16,002 nt of DNA, taken from the NCBI GenBank assembly GCA_934487205.1, contig CAKSRS010000055.1, positions 1-16,002 on the forward strand, in the 5' to 3' direction. The notes under the pieces are model-generated. The model saw nothing but the letters and a program-made list of their open reading frames with translations. It had not been told where the DNA came from and did no database searches. Every line of letters starts with the position of its first letter. Position 1 is the first letter of the stretch. This document shows positions 14,331 through 16,002 of this stretch, one piece after another. The stretch comes from an uncultured Clostridia bacterium. Lineage in GTDB: Bacteria; Bacillota; Clostridia; UBA1381. The position numbers and the translations under genes are program-made.

Positions 14331-15008
14331 TCAGTCAAAAATTTGCAGAGATTTAAGGTGATTTATAAGCTGTTTCATACTTTTAAAGCCGAATTTATGC
14401 AGAATTTTATTCACCTGAGAGCGAATGGTGCTTTCGGAAACATAGCGTCTGTCGGCGATGGAGCTGTAGCTGTTGCCGGAATAAATCAATTTCAGCACCT
14501 CATATTCGGCGGTGGTAAGCGTTGCCACGGTATCGAGAAGGCGTGAGATATCATGTTTTTCGGTATGCGACGAGACGCTTGTTTTAATAATCTTTTGTGC
14601 AATATCGGCGCTCAGTGAAACGTTGTTGCGATAGACTTCGCGTATTGTTTTAACAATAACGTCGGTCGGTTCGGTCTTAACGATATACCCGCTTGCGCCG
14701 TAGACGAAACTGCGCAGGATAAGTTCATCTTCAAAATGAATAGTGCACATAATCACTTTTGTTTCGGGGCGCAGCTCCTTTATTTTTTTCAATATCAAAA
14801 TACCCTCATCATTAAAATTCATCTGAATATCCAAAAGAACGATATCGGGATTATGTTCTGTCACGGCGGCTATGCATGTCTTACTGCCGGTTGTCACGGC
14901 GACTATATCAAAATCGTCCTGAAGGCTGAGCGTATTTTTAAAATTTTCTGCAATAAACGGCATGTCATCGCATATAACAATTTTGATTTTATGCTCGGTA
15001 TTTGTCAT
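14331..15008 (-). CDS. NarL/LuxR-family response regulator
   Basis: A 225-residue regulator with a receiver domain (about 8-122) and a C-terminal LuxR-type helix-turn-helix (about 163-222). Counting from the chosen start, the acidic pair is in VICDDMP, the phosphoacceptor aspartate in VLLDIQMN, and the conserved lysine in YIVKTEP. The output domain reads LTTAEYEVLKLIYSG then VSESTIRSQVNKILHKFGF, the standard recognition helix layout. The start at 15008 is preferred over the ATG at 15020 because the latter is part of the GGAGG site itself and because 15008 gives a four-base ATGA overlap with the kinase stop. Receiver and output domains look intact. The regulon is unknown; the terminator downstream isolates it from the exporter operon. 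Confidence 0.94.
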   Translation of the reverse strand: MTNTEHKIKIVICDDMPFIAENFKNTLSLQDDFDIVAVTTGSKTCIAAVTEHNPDIVLLDIQMNFNDEGILILKKIKELRPETKVIMCTIHFEDELILRSFVYGASGYIVKTEPTDVIVKTIREVYRNNVSLSADIAQKIIKTSVSSHTEKHDISRLLDTVATLTTAEYEVLKLIYSGNSYSSIADRRYVSESTIRSQVNKILHKFGFKSMKQLINHLKSLQIFD

Positions 15009-16002
15009 TTTAACCTCCATTCCGCCGCCGCGCGTACATTTTTATTTTGCGCAGCGGGAAGATAAATCTGAAATTGCGTATATTTCATGGGAACGCTTTT
15101 CACGAAAATATTCCCCCTGTGTGCCGAAACAATTTTTTTCACATAATGCAGACCTATTCCCAAATTATTCTTCCCCTGTTTTCCGGAAAATAATGGTGCA
15201 AAAATATGTTTTTTTTCGGCGGGATTTATTCCGCAGCCGTTATCGGTAATTTCAAGCAAAATCCAGTCCGATTCGCTGTCAATGCGTATCGTAACGGTGG
15301 GATTTGGCTCGTCGTTTTTCATGTCAAAAGCCTCAATCGAATTTTGAAGGAGGTTATACACCATTTCGGTAATGCATTTCGTATCGGAATAAATTATTGC
15401 GTCTTTGCACGAATAATCGCGCACAATTTTAATATTATCCGGTACAAAAAGCTTGTCAAGCGCAAGTTCGGTACATTCGGCAACATTCACGATGTCGAAA
15501 GCCTGTTTAACGTTTTGCAGCGAATTAATCTTTTCGGAAATATCCGAAAGCGATTCGAGAGCGAATACATCTATCGAATTAAGCATATCCAACGCGCGGT
15601 CGGAAAATTCGTCCTTCAGATTTTTCATAAAATCTATCTGCTGATGAATGGCAAAAAAGCGGTTTTTGTAGCCGTGCAGAATCATGCGCAGATTTTTGTC
15701 AATCGTGCCGACATTTTTTATAACGGACGGCGCAGAACGGCTTTGCATGCGTGCGATTCGGTACGCGAGCAAAAGTATTAACAGAACCATAAATATTATG
15801 CACGTAAAAATCACCGTTGCCGTAAACTGCGGCACCTGTTCGCCGTAATATTTAATCAGACTGTTCTGACCGTTTTGGTAAAAAGTAATCGATTTTGTCA
15901 CATCGAGTATAAGCAGTAAAAAATAATAAATCACTTCATATATAAGCATGGTAACGGCGTTGCGTTTTAATATCATAAAGGTCGTGTTGCGGTAGCAGTG
16001 CA
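15005..16002 (-). CDS. Sensor histidine kinase, truncated by the window edge (N-terminus missing)
   Basis: The frame stays open to the right edge (the codons before the Met at 15976 read HCYRNTTF), so the gene starts outside the window and that Met need not be the start. Counting from it, hydrophobic segments lie at 11-27 and 53-72, followed by a short phosphoacceptor helix with H101 in LHGYKNRFFAIHQQI, which resembles the Spo0B/CitA-type HDYKN box with glycine for aspartate. The ATPase domain has NLLQNSIEAF (N208, N212), TDNGCGI (D245), and LGIGLHYVKKIV (272-283). It overlaps its regulator gene by four bases (ATGA), so the pair is co-translated. The visible part is mostly cytoplasmic; the missing N-terminus could add more membrane helices. 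The signal is unknown. Confidence 0.9.
   Translation of the reverse strand, partial: HCYRNTTFMILKRNAVTMLIYEVIYYFLLLILDVTKSITFYQNGQNSLIKYYGEQVPQFTATVIFTCIIFMVLLILLLAYRIARMQSRSAPSVIKNVGTIDKNLRMILHGYKNRFFAIHQQIDFMKNLKDEFSDRALDMLNSIDVFALESLSDISEKINSLQNVKQAFDIVNVAECTELALDKLFVPDNIKIVRDYSCKDAIIYSDTKCITEMVYNLLQNSIEAFDMKNDEPNPTVTIRIDSESDWILLEITDNGCGINPAEKKHIFAPLFSGKQGKNNLGIGLHYVKKIVSAHRGNIFVKSVPMKYTQFQIYLPAAQNKNVRAAAEWRLK
15014..15018 (-). promoter_or_regulatory. Ribosome binding site that fixes the NarL-type regulator start
   Basis: GGAGG on the - strand five bases before the ATG at 15008, within the end of the kinase gene. It includes bases of the alternative ATG at 15020, which therefore is unlikely to be used. 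Confidence 0.85.

Noticed and set aside
13991..14546. Short + strand open frames across array C and into the regulator 3' end
   Set aside because: Repeat-derived frames, shifted by two bases per 107-bp unit, partly antisense to the NarL-type regulator gene, with no start context.
15976..16002. Met at 15976 as the true start of the right-edge kinase
   Set aside because: No GGAGG-like site lies just upstream, and the frame remains open to the window edge, so the gene is better treated as truncated.

Overview
The window looks like a chromosomal segment of an anaerobic, probably gut- or rumen-associated member of the Clostridia (Firmicutes). The basis is strong GGAGG-type ribosome binding sites, tight operons with 1-8 base gene overlaps, a heterodimeric LmrCD/YheIH-type ABC exporter, a short-chain-dehydrogenase type of fructuronate reductase, and clostridial-style two-component systems. 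G+C content is intermediate by eye. This placement is an inference from gene style; no 16S or marker gene is present.

Region 1 (1-5605, + strand) is a sugar-acid catabolic operon that begins upstream of the window. It holds two successive pairs of a xylose-isomerase-like TIM-barrel protein and a Gfo/Idh/MocA NAD(P)-dependent oxidoreductase, followed by mannonate dehydratase (uxuA) and an SDR D-mannonate oxidoreductase (uxuB-like). The last two convert fructuronate to mannonate and then to 2-keto-3-deoxygluconate. The four upstream genes probably prepare or liberate a uronic acid from an unusual sugar or glycoside. No classical glycosidase, uronate isomerase, KDG kinase/aldolase or transporter is visible here.

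Region 2 (5602-6730) holds a tandem repeat array, a strong 18-bp-stem terminator, and a convergent HAD-family phosphatase gene on the - strand with a clear sigma-A promoter. Region 3 (6784-8997) is an OmpR-type response regulator and HAMP-type sensor kinase pair, translationally coupled, with an upstream AT-rich promoter zone carrying a PhoP-box-like direct repeat. Region 4 (8996-9455) is a second tandem repeat array (146-bp period). Region 5 (9538-13906) is a thioredoxin reductase gene followed by two ABC half-transporter genes that form one heterodimeric exporter with complementary degenerate ATPase sites. Region 6 (13906-14330) is a third tandem array (107-bp period) and a terminator. Region 7 (14331-16002, - strand) is a NarL-type response regulator coupled to a sensor kinase that runs off the right edge.

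The most unusual content is the set of three intergenic tandem arrays. Each begins at, or overlaps, the stop codon of the last gene of a + strand transcription unit. Arrays B and C are visibly homologous, and all three contain the same GTAC-N4-GTAC hairpin core. The first unit of array A is a 120-nt near-palindrome whose terminal inverted repeat supplies the stop codon of the uxuB-like gene. The other noteworthy item is the duplicated isomerase/oxidoreductase module fused to uxuAB, which may be a non-hydrolytic (oxidation/elimination) route for uronide breakdown.
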